From the NCBI GenBank assembly GCA_021108215.1, contig JAIORK010000006.1:56395-120394 (forward strand): DNA of 64,000 bases. The letters are read 5' to 3'. This document shows, piece by piece, positions 47,443-57,214 of the stretch; within the stretch, counting starts at the first letter, position 1; each line of letters starts with the position of its first letter. The translations under genes were made by a program, and so were the position numbers. The notes beneath the pieces were generated by a model, which was not told the DNA's origin, ran no database searches, and worked only from the letters and a program-made list of their open reading frames with translations. This DNA comes from a bacterium (lineage in GTDB: Bacteria > Oederibacteriota > JAAXVQ01 > JAUVAV01).

Positions 47443-47696
47443 TGGGCCCCTCCCCGGATATGCATGGACTGACAAATCTTACATTCAAAAACATCATGCA
47501 TTTTTTCGAATTTTTTCCAGTGTTTGCGTTGATGTTCGGTCAGCATCCCGGTTCCCCGGCACATCGGGCAAGTACTTCGGGATGCCGCCAAAACAGCGGA
47601 ACGGATAAATGCGGATTTATTAGGAAGTGTATCCAGCAGCATTTTCAAGTCATGATCCACTTTAAAGGTCATAATCCGGTTATTTTTAATTGCCAT
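47439..47696 (-). CDS. Ribbon-helix-helix protein with a four-Cys zinc site, candidate metal-responsive repressor
   Basis: The 85-aa protein has a predicted RHH fold at the N-terminus (IMTFKVDHDLKMLLDTLPNKSAFIRSAVLAA, shown here as two parts: strand 8-13 and helices 16-38). A C-terminal zinc-binding module follows with C43-PM-C46 and C72-KI-C75, His67 between. GGGGG precedes the ATG. It is the first gene of the znuACB operon, and a palindrome lies between the promoter and this gene. The simplest reading is a DNA-binding sensor that loses or gains DNA affinity with zinc and represses its own operon. I know no named characterised family with this exact fusion. Confidence 0.7.
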   Translation of the reverse strand: MAIKNNRIMTFKVDHDLKMLLDTLPNKSAFIRSAVLAASRSTCPMCRGTGMLTEHQRKHWKKFEKMHDVFECKICQSMHIRGGAQ

Positions 47697-47710
47697 ATAC
47701 CACCCCCGTC

Positions 47711-47726
47711 AGTAATTAGTATTACT
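47711..47726. promoter_or_regulatory. 16-bp palindrome, likely operator of the znu operon
   Basis: AGTAATTAGTATTACT has perfect 6-bp arms round 4 bases. It starts 2 bases downstream of the -10 box and covers the expected transcription start, 15 bases before the first gene. A dimer of the RHH protein could bind here. Confidence 0.6.
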
Positions 47727-47728
47727 TT

Positions 47729-47757
47729 TTAATACATCACGGCGGTGTTTCTGTCAA
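47729..47757 (-). promoter_or_regulatory. Strong promoter of the RHH-znuACB operon
   Basis: On the minus strand TTGACA (47752-47757) is separated by exactly 17 bases from TATTAA (47729-47734). Confidence 0.7.
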
Positions 47758-47842
47758 TGGTATTCAATTACCCATCACTTGTTGGCAGGCATTTAATACT
47801 CCGATTTTCAACTCCGGTATCAAAGACACAATTGTTCTCCCT

Positions 47843-49576
47843 TCAAGCTGTTATTTTACACAATTTCCAACCACTGGTATTTTGCTGCGTATCCCAATAC
47901 CGGGCATACAAGCCGTTATTATTAAGCAATTCGGAATGTTTCCCCTCTTCTATAATATGTCCGTTTTCCAGTACTATAATTTTATCGGCATTACGAATGG
48001 TCTGGAGTTTATGGGCAATCACCAGCACTGTTTTCTCTTTTACCAGTTCAGCCATAGCCTGCTGTATATAAATTTCATTTTCCGGATCCAGCGAAGCAGT
48101 GGCTTCATCCAGCAATACGATAGGAGCATCTTTAAGCAAGGCACGCGCAATTGAGATACGTTGTTTTTGTCCGCCCGAGAGATGCGAGCCCCCTTCACCC
48201 ACTTTTGTATTAATTCCCTGTGGCAAAACATCCAAAAATTCTTTAACCTGGGCTTTTTCCGCTGCCTGCATAATATCCGCTTCAGTGGCATCGGGTTTTC
48301 CGATTTTTATATTATTGTAAACAGTATCATCAAAAAGATATACATCCTGAAAAACCTGACTAATAAGACTATAAACCGTTGAAGGAGACATTTCTTTTAC
48401 ATCTTCGTTGCCAATAGTTACGCTGCCTTTTTGAACATCCCAAAACCGCGCCACCAGATTGGCGATCGTTGTTTTTCCTGAGCCCGATGCCCCGACCAGG
48501 GCAGTAAGTCCTTTTTCCGGAACAGTAAAACTTACATCTTTTAAAATTTCCCGGTCAATATAGGAAAAAGTCACATTTTTAAACTCTATATTATATTTCT
48601 CCGGTTTAATATCTTTTCCCACCGCCTGCAAAGGAGATTTCATTAATTGAATGATTCTTTTCACACTAACACTCATATAACGCAACAAGGCATAATCAAC
48701 CATCAGAAGTTTAAGCGGCTCAAATAATCTGTAGCCTACAATTAAAAATGCAATAAAAACCGGAATTGTCATGGTGGCGCCGTTAATTCTTCCGATTCCC
48801 AGGTAAACCATAAGCAGGAAAAAAAGTTCAAAAACTACAAACGAGGTTATAACAAACGGGCCGGGAATAACTTCAAGTTTTATACTGTTTTTTCTAAGCT
48901 CATTAAATGCCTGCTTTAATATGGAAAACCGGTCGCCGGTCCGGTTAAACGCTTTTAAATGCCGTATTCCCTGGATATATTCTATAAACCGGCTGCTGGT
49001 TTCATTACGTGAGGCTATATGTTTTTGGCCGGGCTTTTGCATTACTTTACCGGCAATAATGACAAATAAAAATGCCAGCGGTATTGCCAAAACCATTAGC
49101 AGCGCCAATTCCCAGCTTAATACCAAAAGAAAAAGCGACAGAAAAAATGTTCCGAATATTGCTCCAAATATCTCCTGATTCGTATGCGAAAATATTATTT
49201 CAAAATTGCTTACATCCTGCAGTACCACTGACGCCAAATCTCCCGGGTCACGCCGCTTATAAAAACCCAGCGAGAGTTTTTGCAGATGGTCTCCCAGTAT
49301 TATCCGTAGCTTTGAGGTCATGGTGTGAATAACCTGGTTCGTATTCAGCATGACCCGGCGAGCTATCCACAATTGCCCGACAAACATTATTGCCATTACA
49401 ATAATTTGTGTCCAAATCTTTTGTATGTTGGGATCGTCTTTAAACAATTCCCAAATCACGATCAAAAGTATTCCAGTGGGCGCTGCCAGAAACATGCCAT
49501 GCAAAAACTCACCCCAGGCAATTTTACTAATCCTGGTATCGGTTATTTTAAAAAAATATAATATGTTTTTTAACAT
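47843..49576 (-). CDS. ABC exporter-fold transporter, subunit B (IrtB/YbtQ-like)
   Basis: The 577-aa half-transporter has six hydrophobic helices and an ATPase with Walker A GASGSGKTT, signature LSGGQKQR, Walker B IVLLDEATASLDPEN and switch IAHK (usual His present). It overlaps the subunit A gene by 7 bases. Paired exporters of this type with TonB receptors include siderophore importers IrtAB and YbtPQ; the substrate here is not known. Confidence 0.82.
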   Translation of the reverse strand: MLKNILYFFKITDTRISKIAWGEFLHGMFLAAPTGILLIVIWELFKDDPNIQKIWTQIIVMAIMFVGQLWIARRVMLNTNQVIHTMTSKLRIILGDHLQKLSLGFYKRRDPGDLASVVLQDVSNFEIIFSHTNQEIFGAIFGTFFLSLFLLVLSWELALLMVLAIPLAFLFVIIAGKVMQKPGQKHIASRNETSSRFIEYIQGIRHLKAFNRTGDRFSILKQAFNELRKNSIKLEVIPGPFVITSFVVFELFFLLMVYLGIGRINGATMTIPVFIAFLIVGYRLFEPLKLLMVDYALLRYMSVSVKRIIQLMKSPLQAVGKDIKPEKYNIEFKNVTFSYIDREILKDVSFTVPEKGLTALVGASGSGKTTIANLVARFWDVQKGSVTIGNEDVKEMSPSTVYSLISQVFQDVYLFDDTVYNNIKIGKPDATEADIMQAAEKAQVKEFLDVLPQGINTKVGEGGSHLSGGQKQRISIARALLKDAPIVLLDEATASLDPENEIYIQQAMAELVKEKTVLVIAHKLQTIRNADKIIVLENGHIIEEGKHSELLNNNGLYARYWDTQQNTSGWKLCKITA

Positions 49577-51348
49577 GACGATACTGCCTCCTGATTAATG
49601 ATTTCAAATTCTTTTGCACGGGTATGTGCGTTCCACATCCTGGTATAGAGCTCGCTCTTTTTCAGCAATTGGGAGTATGTGCCTATAGCTGCCACTTCTC
49701 CCTTATCCAACACTACGATTTGTTCAACATTAGCAATTGTGGAAAGCCGGTGCGCAATGATTATCACGGTTTTATTTTGAATCAGCTCGCTGAATGCTTC
49801 CATGATTAAATGTTCGTTTTCCGGATCACTAAAAGCAGTTGCCTCATCCAGAATCAGTACTGGCGCATTTTTCAAAACCACTCTTGCCAGTTGAATCCGC
49901 TGCTGCTCGCCGCCGCTAAGATGAACACCTTTATCTCCAAAATGCGTAGCATAGCTTTCCGGCAGTTTCATAATAAATTCATGACAACGGGCTTTTTTGG
50001 CGGCTGCCATAACCTCGTCTTTGGTTTTATCCATTCCCATAAGAATGTTGTCATATATACTCTGATAAAACATCATATTATCCTGAAATACAAATCCGAC
50101 ATTCTGCATCAGGCTGCCAATATCCAGATCATTAATATTAATCCCGCCCAGGGTTATGCTTCCGGATTTCACGTCATAAAAGCGCGCTACCAGTTGTCCG
50201 GCAGTAGATTTCCCGGAACCCGAAGGCCCTACCAATGCGGTTATACTGCCCGGGGGAACTTTAAAACTCACATCTTTTAAAACTTTAATTTCTTCAGTAT
50301 AGGAAAAATTAACCTGATTGAATTCCAGCGTAAAATTTTCGGGGTTTGCTTTTGTTCCGTTTTTTTGTTCTTTTATTTCAAATAATATTTCATCCATTCG
50401 TTTCACACCATGGCTTATCATAACAATCTGTGTGCTAAGTGAAACCAGCGCGAATACCGGACGTATATAGCCTGCGCCTAAAATCAAAAACAGGAAAAAC
50501 ACAGACAAACTAAGACCGGCTTTAAAATAAAGATACAAACCAAAGGCTAATACCGGAAGCAGAGCATTGGTTAAAAAACTCATCAGCATTCCCCAAACCG
50601 GTGCTGATATTTTCGCCCACTTTTTTACATATAAATCAAATTCATTTACAGTTCCGCTATATCGGGTAAAGGCAGCGGCCGATTGTCCAAATATTTTCAT
50701 AACCGGCATAGCGCGTACAAATTCCACAATCCCGGCATTCATGTCTTCCAGTGAATCATGATACTTTTTCATGGTTTTCTTTGATCTTTCCGTTCCCATC
50801 ATCATTGAAACCGCAAATACCAAAATGATCAAAGGGACAAAACTAATCAAGGCTAATCGCCAGTCGGCAATAAAAAGGTAGGTAAGCATAATCACCGGCA
50901 GTGCAACGGCTTTTACCATATCCGGTATGCCGTGGGCGATAAAGGTTTCAATCCGTTCAACATCATCGGATAATATTTTCTTTAATGCTCCTGAGCTGCG
51001 CGTGCTGACATATCCCATGGGCAGCTTCCCCAGTTTTTCAGCAATCTTCACACGCAATTCATACAGTATATTAAAAGCCGCTATATGCGATGCCATTCCC
51101 GCAGCAAACATCAGTAAAAATGATATGGCAATAGCAACACCCGCCCACATCAAATATGTTCCGATATTCGGATTTGCCACCTGTCCGCCTAAAAGTTCTT
51201 TTAGTATATAAAAAATCAGTACATAAGGAATCATGGTAAGCACAGCATGAAAGGTCACTGTTATTCCGGATACTATCAGCAATCCTTTTCTGTCTCCCGC
51301 TATTTCCAGCAAACGGGCTATCCCTGATTTCGGTTTTTTTTGTTTCAT
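49570..51348 (-). CDS. ABC exporter-fold transporter, subunit A (IrtA/YbtP-like)
   Basis: The 592-aa half-transporter has six hydrophobic helices, Walker A GPSGSGKST, signature LSGGEQQR, Walker B VLILDEATAFSDPEN and switch IAHR. The gene begins at the end of the ICMT-type methyltransferase gene with its ATG adjacent to that stop, and it overlaps subunit B. The two would form a heterodimer. Confidence 0.82.
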   Translation of the reverse strand: MKQKKPKSGIARLLEIAGDRKGLLIVSGITVTFHAVLTMIPYVLIFYILKELLGGQVANPNIGTYLMWAGVAIAISFLLMFAAGMASHIAAFNILYELRVKIAEKLGKLPMGYVSTRSSGALKKILSDDVERIETFIAHGIPDMVKAVALPVIMLTYLFIADWRLALISFVPLIILVFAVSMMMGTERSKKTMKKYHDSLEDMNAGIVEFVRAMPVMKIFGQSAAAFTRYSGTVNEFDLYVKKWAKISAPVWGMLMSFLTNALLPVLAFGLYLYFKAGLSLSVFFLFLILGAGYIRPVFALVSLSTQIVMISHGVKRMDEILFEIKEQKNGTKANPENFTLEFNQVNFSYTEEIKVLKDVSFKVPPGSITALVGPSGSGKSTAGQLVARFYDVKSGSITLGGININDLDIGSLMQNVGFVFQDNMMFYQSIYDNILMGMDKTKDEVMAAAKKARCHEFIMKLPESYATHFGDKGVHLSGGEQQRIQLARVVLKNAPVLILDEATAFSDPENEHLIMEAFSELIQNKTVIIIAHRLSTIANVEQIVVLDKGEVAAIGTYSQLLKKSELYTRMWNAHTRAKEFEIINQEAVSSC

Positions 51349-51923
51349 TATTCATTCTCCCTCAAAAAAATTAAAATATACCGCGGTACTTGTTTCATAT
51401 ACTTGCGATACGATTCTCCATAGGTTTTTATACAATATACTTCTTCAGCTTTAATCATTTGGTGAGTAAAGGCTAAATATACTCCGGTTATAATCAGCAT
51501 AATCCACGAAGCAGCCGCTATGGAAATACCAACAAGAATAAAACTACTGAAAAAATAGAGAGGATTACGCGATACTTTATACAGCCCTTGTGTGATGGCT
51601 TTATTCAAAGGAGCCTTGGCGTAATTAATATTGGCAATAGTATAGAATACAAATCCTATAATACTGATAAGCAGACCAACATAAAACCCCATAGAGCCTG
51701 TTTGTAAAGGCACCCAGACGGAATATATAAACAGCCCATACCAAAAAATAAAGGACATGATCATCAGATTTTTTTCTCTTTTCCCAAACCATGACGTATC
51801 CACGGCACGTTTCGCGCCTTTTTCGTTTATTAATAGCGGGAAAATCATCATAAAAACATTAAACAAAAGCACAGGTATCCAGGCATTCAATAAACCAATT
51901 TTTAATTCAGGCAGAAAAGACAC
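51348..51923 (-). CDS. Isoprenylcysteine/phospholipid methyltransferase-type membrane protein
   Basis: The 191-aa protein has about five hydrophobic helices. The C-terminal motif GLYKVSRNPLYF...AEEVYCIKTYGESYRKYMKQVPRY is the ICMT/PEMT signature with SAM-binding Arg-Asn-Pro and Glu-Glu. It should methylate a lipid or small thiol/amine at the membrane. Start is a GTG with AAGGAGGGG upstream. Its stop touches the ABC subunit A start. Confidence 0.82.
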   Translation of the reverse strand: MSFLPELKIGLLNAWIPVLLFNVFMMIFPLLINEKGAKRAVDTSWFGKREKNLMIMSFIFWYGLFIYSVWVPLQTGSMGFYVGLLISIIGFVFYTIANINYAKAPLNKAITQGLYKVSRNPLYFFSSFILVGISIAAASWIMLIITGVYLAFTHQMIKAEEVYCIKTYGESYRKYMKQVPRYILIFLRENE

Positions 51924-51967
51924 AATTCCCCTCCTTTTCTTACTCCTTCATCTTTTGAATTCCAACC

Positions 51968-52687
51968 TTACTTTTTCAGCGTTTCGGGAAATTTATATCC
52001 TTCAGTCTCACTAATTTCAAAAACACCCTCTGGTTTTGTCAGCAGCACTTTTTTGACTAATGCCTGTATTTCCGCCCGCTTTTCCTCCTGCTCTTTTTGC
52101 GAAACTTGATTGTCTTTGGCTGACATTTTTTTAAAATAACTCCCAAATTCTTTCTGTTGTTCGGAAGACATTAGCTTAAATTTATTAAAAACCGCTTTCA
52201 CCATTTTTCCGTTATCTTTACGTTGAAATATCAAGACCAGCTTTCCCGGCGAAGCGGGTTTTAAGGCTTCATCAACCGCCAGATCACCTTTATTTATCTT
52301 CCCCCTTCCATAAAAAGAGCGCGCGCCCGTTATATGAGAAGCAACATCGAGCAGACAATTAGGCGCCATACCGGCAACCCGAACATTCCCCCTCACGGGC
52401 GTGCTGTCCGGATAAAGTAGAGCAAGCGCTTTTTTGGTAAGCATAAAACCAGCGGCAATTCCCGGACAAACATGTCCGGTATATACGGCAACATCCGTCA
52501 CTTTAATGACAAGCGCAGCTTTTCCCTCAGGCATCGAACCCACCAGACTAATCAACGGATCAATCACCTCAATAACCGGCGCTTGTTCATAAAATGGCTG
52601 CCAGTGATTACCTGACGCCAGCGCCGCCTCTCCCATACTTAAAAAAACCATTACCCCTAAAATTCCCTGCAATATTCTCCTCAACAT
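51968..52687 (-). CDS. Secreted FmdE-family protein
   Basis: The 239-aa protein has a signal peptide (1-25) and the FmdE metal-site motif YTGHVCPGIAAGF (His72, Cys74). FmdE domains were named for formylmethanofuran dehydrogenase; secreted members with TonB or ABC genes may handle a metal or metallo-ligand. The C-terminal third is helical and charged. GAGGTGG precedes the ATG at 52687; a longer in-frame start would reach into the preceding HAE3 gene. Exact role unknown. Confidence 0.78.
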   Translation of the reverse strand: MLRRILQGILGVMVFLSMGEAALASGNHWQPFYEQAPVIEVIDPLISLVGSMPEGKAALVIKVTDVAVYTGHVCPGIAAGFMLTKKALALLYPDSTPVRGNVRVAGMAPNCLLDVASHITGARSFYGRGKINKGDLAVDEALKPASPGKLVLIFQRKDNGKMVKAVFNKFKLMSSEQQKEFGSYFKKMSAKDNQVSQKEQEEKRAEIQALVKKVLLTKPEGVFEISETEGYKFPETLKK

Positions 52688-52757
52688 TATTTCCACCTCT
52701 CTCTGGTAATATATTAGCGGATCGGCAATTAAGCTTACCTCACTGCCTTTATCCACA

Positions 52758-55103
52758 TCATGCTTCCCTTTCCTTGCCAAACGGCTTGGTCCACACAATC
52801 AGCACCGGGGTGACCAGATAATCCGTAAACAAAGCCGCAAAAATCGCCACAATGGTATAAAGTCCGATGTTAGAATACATTTTGTCCATAGAGGTTAAAT
52901 ACGCCGCAAATCCCAGTCCCAGAATTAAGGTGGTCATAAACAGCGCTTTACCTACGGTCCGGAAGGTTTCCCGTATGGCATCCCGGTAATTTCCCCTTCT
53001 AAAAAATTCCAACTTGCAATGATTAATAAAATGAATGGTATCATCCACTGCCAGGCCGATAATCATGGGTCCGATTATCATGGTCATCATATCCAGCGGG
53101 GTTTCAAGGAAACCCATCAGACCGCCGGCAAAAAGAGCAGGCACAGCATTCGGTATCATGCCGATTAATCCGGTTTTCAGGCTGGCAAACACAATTATCA
53201 TGAGAAGCGTTATAACTATTATGGCTATTCCCAGCGAACGAATCTGTCCCTTGGTTATATAAAGCGACATTACGGAATACTGGACTGCCACGCCTACTAC
53301 TCCGGATTTCGCGTCAGTAAAAAGTTCCTGCGTCCGTTTCCCAATGTAATCCCACTGTTTTTCAAACTCTTTAGCCTCAAAATCACCTACATCCGCGCTT
53401 ATCCGAAGAGTAGTATAGTCATAATCAACCCAATTTTCAGCCTCGGTTCCTCCGGAATTTTCGTACAAGAGCAGAAGCTGGGCTATGAGATTCTTATCAT
53501 CAGGAATACGGTAATACTCAGGATCATCGTTGTGCATAACCTGATTCAGATCTTTTACAATATCCGCCAGAGAGGAAGCTCTTTTTACGCATGGTAATTT
53601 GCCGATCTCAGTTGTAAACACATCCAGGTTTTTCAGGATTTCCGGATCTTTGGCCCTATTTTCTTCCTGAAATTTAAGGATAACATCGTAAGACCACATA
53701 GCGCCCACTTTGGTATGATTAATATGCCAAAGATCAGCTCTGAACGGCACTTTTATCCCCATTTTTTTCATGCTCATATCAACTTCCAGTTTAGTAATCC
53801 CGGCAATCAGCGCAATCACAATCAGCGAAAAAATCACAATAATTTTCCTGGGATTAGCCAAAACCCAATCACTTAGTTTCATAAAACCCTGTTCAGCCCA
53901 ACCGCCGCCTCTGGCAATAAACTCCGGATGCGGGTCCTTGTTTTTTCCAAAAGAAAGCAACGCGGGCGTAACCAGCATAACGATAATATAAGCGGCGATT
54001 ACGCTGCATCCGGCTACAATCCCCATCCAGCGAACAGTCCTGATGGAAACAGCCAAAAAGGAAAAAAGCGCGGCAATCGTAGTAGCAGCCGTAAAAAAGA
54101 TAGGCCAGCCGGTATGCTCTATGGCATGACAGATTGATTCTATTCTTTTCCCGGTAGCCAGAAATCTTTGTTTGAAAAAGTTGAAGACATGAACCGAGTA
54201 GCCCACGGAAACCGCCAGGGTCAGCAGCATCGGAACAATCATAACCGTATTATCAATCTTAATCCCCAGCCATCCCATGGCGCCGAAGACCCAAAGAAAG
54301 GAACTAACCGCAGTAAACAAGGGAACCACCACGCCTCTTAACGAACGTAGAAACAGGATAAGCGCAATCGTGATAATCAAAATGGACATCCCAAATATCC
54401 GGCCTGCCTCTTGGCTGTAAAAACCTCTCTTTTGGTAATTCAGCACCGGCATGCCGCTGGCCATGAGATTAAATTTCCTGTATTTATCCTGCGCAACAAT
54501 TTCACACACTGTTCTTCCCACTACCAACTGGGGATAGTCTTTCATGCTGGTTTTACCGTTTTCCGGATAATTATTAAGCCGTAAAAGAATCCAGGCCTGT
54601 TTACCGTCATCTGAGAAAAGCCGGTTCACAAAAAGTGGTTTGGAAAACGCCCGTTGCTTTATTTTTGCGATTTTTTCCGGATCATCCGGGATCTCATCCG
54701 GCACAATATTGCCCACCACAAAACCATCATCCGTCCCTTGGGTAAAATCAAGGTCGGTTATAGACGTTAATTTGTCCGCATAAGGAACTTTGGCTTTAAG
54801 TTCTTGGCCGAGTTCCCGCATCATCTGCAAAACATCCGGCGAAAAAACATCCTCCGCCTCTACCAACACAGCTGCGTATTCACTATTCCCGAATATTTCT
54901 TCAAACTCTTGCTTGGCAATCACCAGCGGATCATCCGCCAAAAACCAGCTCTCATTTGACAGGTCCATCTTGATTTGCTTCATGCCCACCACTGCCCCCA
55001 CATCCAGAACAATTAGACCGACTATGATCAGCCAGCGAAATTTAATTGCTGTTTTGGCCGCCCGGCTGAACCATTGGTTAATTCTTTCAAGTTTTTTAGT
55101 CAT
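52758..55103 (-). CDS. RND exporter, HAE3/MMPL type
   Basis: The 781-aa protein has two copies of a TM1 + periplasmic loop + five-TM unit. Markers are RIFGMSILIITIALILFLRSLRGVVVPL in the first half and GPMIIGLAVDDTIHFINH in the second, with the relay Asp pair in VDDTIH. HAE3 pumps are usually linked with a LolA-like protein and a DUF1302 porin, exactly the two genes upstream, and are thought to move lipids or hydrophobic compounds across the envelope. GGAGG before the ATG, and a TetR-type operator just upstream. Confidence 0.85.
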   Translation of the reverse strand: MTKKLERINQWFSRAAKTAIKFRWLIIVGLIVLDVGAVVGMKQIKMDLSNESWFLADDPLVIAKQEFEEIFGNSEYAAVLVEAEDVFSPDVLQMMRELGQELKAKVPYADKLTSITDLDFTQGTDDGFVVGNIVPDEIPDDPEKIAKIKQRAFSKPLFVNRLFSDDGKQAWILLRLNNYPENGKTSMKDYPQLVVGRTVCEIVAQDKYRKFNLMASGMPVLNYQKRGFYSQEAGRIFGMSILIITIALILFLRSLRGVVVPLFTAVSSFLWVFGAMGWLGIKIDNTVMIVPMLLTLAVSVGYSVHVFNFFKQRFLATGKRIESICHAIEHTGWPIFFTAATTIAALFSFLAVSIRTVRWMGIVAGCSVIAAYIIVMLVTPALLSFGKNKDPHPEFIARGGGWAEQGFMKLSDWVLANPRKIIVIFSLIVIALIAGITKLEVDMSMKKMGIKVPFRADLWHINHTKVGAMWSYDVILKFQEENRAKDPEILKNLDVFTTEIGKLPCVKRASSLADIVKDLNQVMHNDDPEYYRIPDDKNLIAQLLLLYENSGGTEAENWVDYDYTTLRISADVGDFEAKEFEKQWDYIGKRTQELFTDAKSGVVGVAVQYSVMSLYITKGQIRSLGIAIIVITLLMIIVFASLKTGLIGMIPNAVPALFAGGLMGFLETPLDMMTMIIGPMIIGLAVDDTIHFINHCKLEFFRRGNYRDAIRETFRTVGKALFMTTLILGLGFAAYLTSMDKMYSNIGLYTIVAIFAALFTDYLVTPVLIVWTKPFGKEREA

Positions 55104-55121
55104 TTTTTATTTCCTCCTGTT

Positions 55122-55137
55122 GTTAGTCTTGTCTAAC
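55122..55137. promoter_or_regulatory. TetR-type operator O2 ahead of the HAE3 exporter gene
   Basis: GTTAGTCTTGTCTAAC, identical to the site at 57215. It lies 18 bases before the ATG at 55103, upstream of the ribosome site. Confidence 0.7.
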
Positions 55138-55157
55138 ACTTATTTCAAATTTTTTTA

Positions 55158-56402
55158 TCAAAAACTATATTTACACTGCACCCAGCCGTGATCATTTTTA
55201 TCTATTTGCGCCATATAGCCGCTTTTTCCAAAAATACCATTCACTCCCAGCGCCACATGTAACGCATCGGTCAAAGCATAATCCGCATATATTTGAATAT
55301 AACCTTCTTCAAATTCCAGACCACAAAAACCACTTACGCTTATTTCCAATAATTGATCGATTAGTTTTTTGGATAAGCTGAGTGTTACCATCCAATCCTG
55401 TTCCTCTTTCTCCAGCGCATTATTAAAATTTAGTATCCACTCATTAACTATTTGACTGCTGATTGCCCAATCATTTCCCGGCGACCAATCAACACCCAGC
55501 AGTGTTTTCAAACAATGATGGGTATAAACCGTCTCATCCGTCATCACCTTCCCCAATAGCGGTTCATTAATAAAAAAACCGCTTTCAAAACGCCAGACCA
55601 GATTCCCCCAGGGCTTGGCAGCATCCAGTCCTGTCATTTGCCGGCGATAAAATTCCGGTATAACACTTATCTGCAATGGATCCCCGGTTTGCGTAATGCT
55701 CCTGTGCTGTAGCGGTTCATCCTGCCAGCCGTAATACCCATACCAGGAAGCATCCATCCAGCTTGTGTTCATGGTAACCCTAAGACCCAGTTCGCTGTTT
55801 TCGACCTTGTTTTCAGGTGGGATGGAATCAAGCAGTTGTAATTGAATCGTATCAGGTACCTTCATCCGGCAGGCCCATTGCGAGCCAGGCTCAGGCAGTA
55901 TGGAAGGAGTAAAACCAGATATCCATATTCCTGCTATACGAATAAACTCAAAATGTTTCTGAATTTTTACAGCATCAACAGCCATACGCATGTCAGCAAA
56001 CTCTCTGGTTATAAAATCCGACTGATCTTTGGGCGAGATAATATCGGTTATAATTAAACCATCAGCTTTGCCCCATATAATAATTTGGCGGCCAATACGT
56101 ATATCCCACTCGTCTTCCAGATAATCCATATAGGCTTCGCGTATTTGAATCGTACTTTTTTCATCTGACAACCTATCCTGCCGGGCATTCAAACGAACCG
56201 TCATCTCAGCCTGCTGTTCACGTATGGTTGTTTCCAGCCGCAGCCCGGTTTTTGATGCCAGCCAGGAATAATCATCATGAAGAATCACGGCATGATAACT
56301 TTCTAAATACCCTTTGCACTCCGCATCCCATGCGTTGCCGCTGTTGGCAACCGCCAGACAAAACAGCAGCATAACCGTTTTCTTTATATCTCCCCGGTTC
56401 AT
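55158..56402 (-). CDS. DUF1302-like outer-membrane beta-barrel protein
   Basis: The 414-aa protein has a signal peptide (to about 24), repeated amphipathic strands, the hallmark IGRQIIIWGKADGLIITDIISPKDQ, and ends in Phe as outer-membrane barrels do. It should be a porin-like partner of the HAE3 exporter. Its ATG overlaps the stop of the LolA-like gene by 4 bases (ATGA). Confidence 0.78.
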   Translation of the reverse strand: MNRGDIKKTVMLLFCLAVANSGNAWDAECKGYLESYHAVILHDDYSWLASKTGLRLETTIREQQAEMTVRLNARQDRLSDEKSTIQIREAYMDYLEDEWDIRIGRQIIIWGKADGLIITDIISPKDQSDFITREFADMRMAVDAVKIQKHFEFIRIAGIWISGFTPSILPEPGSQWACRMKVPDTIQLQLLDSIPPENKVENSELGLRVTMNTSWMDASWYGYYGWQDEPLQHRSITQTGDPLQISVIPEFYRRQMTGLDAAKPWGNLVWRFESGFFINEPLLGKVMTDETVYTHHCLKTLLGVDWSPGNDWAISSQIVNEWILNFNNALEKEEQDWMVTLSLSKKLIDQLLEISVSGFCGLEFEEGYIQIYADYALTDALHVALGVNGIFGKSGYMAQIDKNDHGWVQCKYSF

Positions 56403-57196
56403 CTGATGCGCCCTCTTTCCAGCGTGTTGATTCGGAAAAGCGAATCCTTTAAGTCCTGATTATATTGCACATCGGAAAATTCCAGAATAGTGCTGTGCTT
56501 TCTTACTTTATTTTCCATCTTCATTTTCATAATAGTCCAGAAGCCATCAACCTGCTTTATTTCCAGAATATGCAGTGTTTTTAAAAGCCTTCCCTGGCGG
56601 CCGTAGTACTCCACATAGATTGGCATGAGATTATCCTTATTGATCCAGCTTATTTTTTTGGAATACATATAATCCTTGTCTTTTGAAACAGCCTGCAAAA
56701 CCCAGCATTTATTTCCTTCTCTTTCTTCTTCTTTTAATAACTGAAAGATATCTTCATCAATATTACGATTACCCATATCATCATAGGTAAAATCCGATCC
56801 CATAAAATAATCATTTTTACCGGCTCCTGATATACGTCTGGTTTTCCGCAAAGCCGGCATATAAAGCCATTTATCATCATCTTTTTTGGGATCATCATAA
56901 TCAAATTGTAAAAACCCGGTTCCCTTCACATCAGCCGGCGCTTTAAAAACCATAATGCTTTTGGAATCCCGGCCATATTCTTTTGAATAAGAAATAATCT
57001 CCCGAATCCGCTTACGCCCTCTTTTATTTACCAAAGTCATGGTCAGATTATTTTTACGCTCATCACCGTCCGGCCGGTTGTCAACCGCAATTGCAATATC
57101 ACGCCCGGTTAACACGCTGTTTTCCGCAGCATAAACCATCTGCCCTCCGACCACAATGACTGCAATTACTCCTGTTAAAAATATTATTCTTTTCAT
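56399..57196 (-). CDS. LolA-like outer-membrane lipoprotein-sorting protein (PF17131 type)
   Basis: The 265-aa protein has a signal peptide (to about 25), then TGRDIAIAVDNRPDGDE, FLQFDYDDPKKDDDKWLYMPALRKTRRIS and MGSDFTYDDM, the marks of the periplasmic LolA-like family that accompany HAE3 pumps. It probably carries a lipid cargo. GGAGG precedes the ATG at 57196, right behind an operator at 57215. Confidence 0.82.
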   Translation of the reverse strand: MKRIIFLTGVIAVIVVGGQMVYAAENSVLTGRDIAIAVDNRPDGDERKNNLTMTLVNKRGRKRIREIISYSKEYGRDSKSIMVFKAPADVKGTGFLQFDYDDPKKDDDKWLYMPALRKTRRISGAGKNDYFMGSDFTYDDMGNRNIDEDIFQLLKEEEREGNKCWVLQAVSKDKDYMYSKKISWINKDNLMPIYVEYYGRQGRLLKTLHILEIKQVDGFWTIMKMKMENKVRKHSTILEFSDVQYNQDLKDSLFRINTLERGRIR

Positions 57197-57214
57197 TCGT
57201 TTTTCCTCCTGGTT

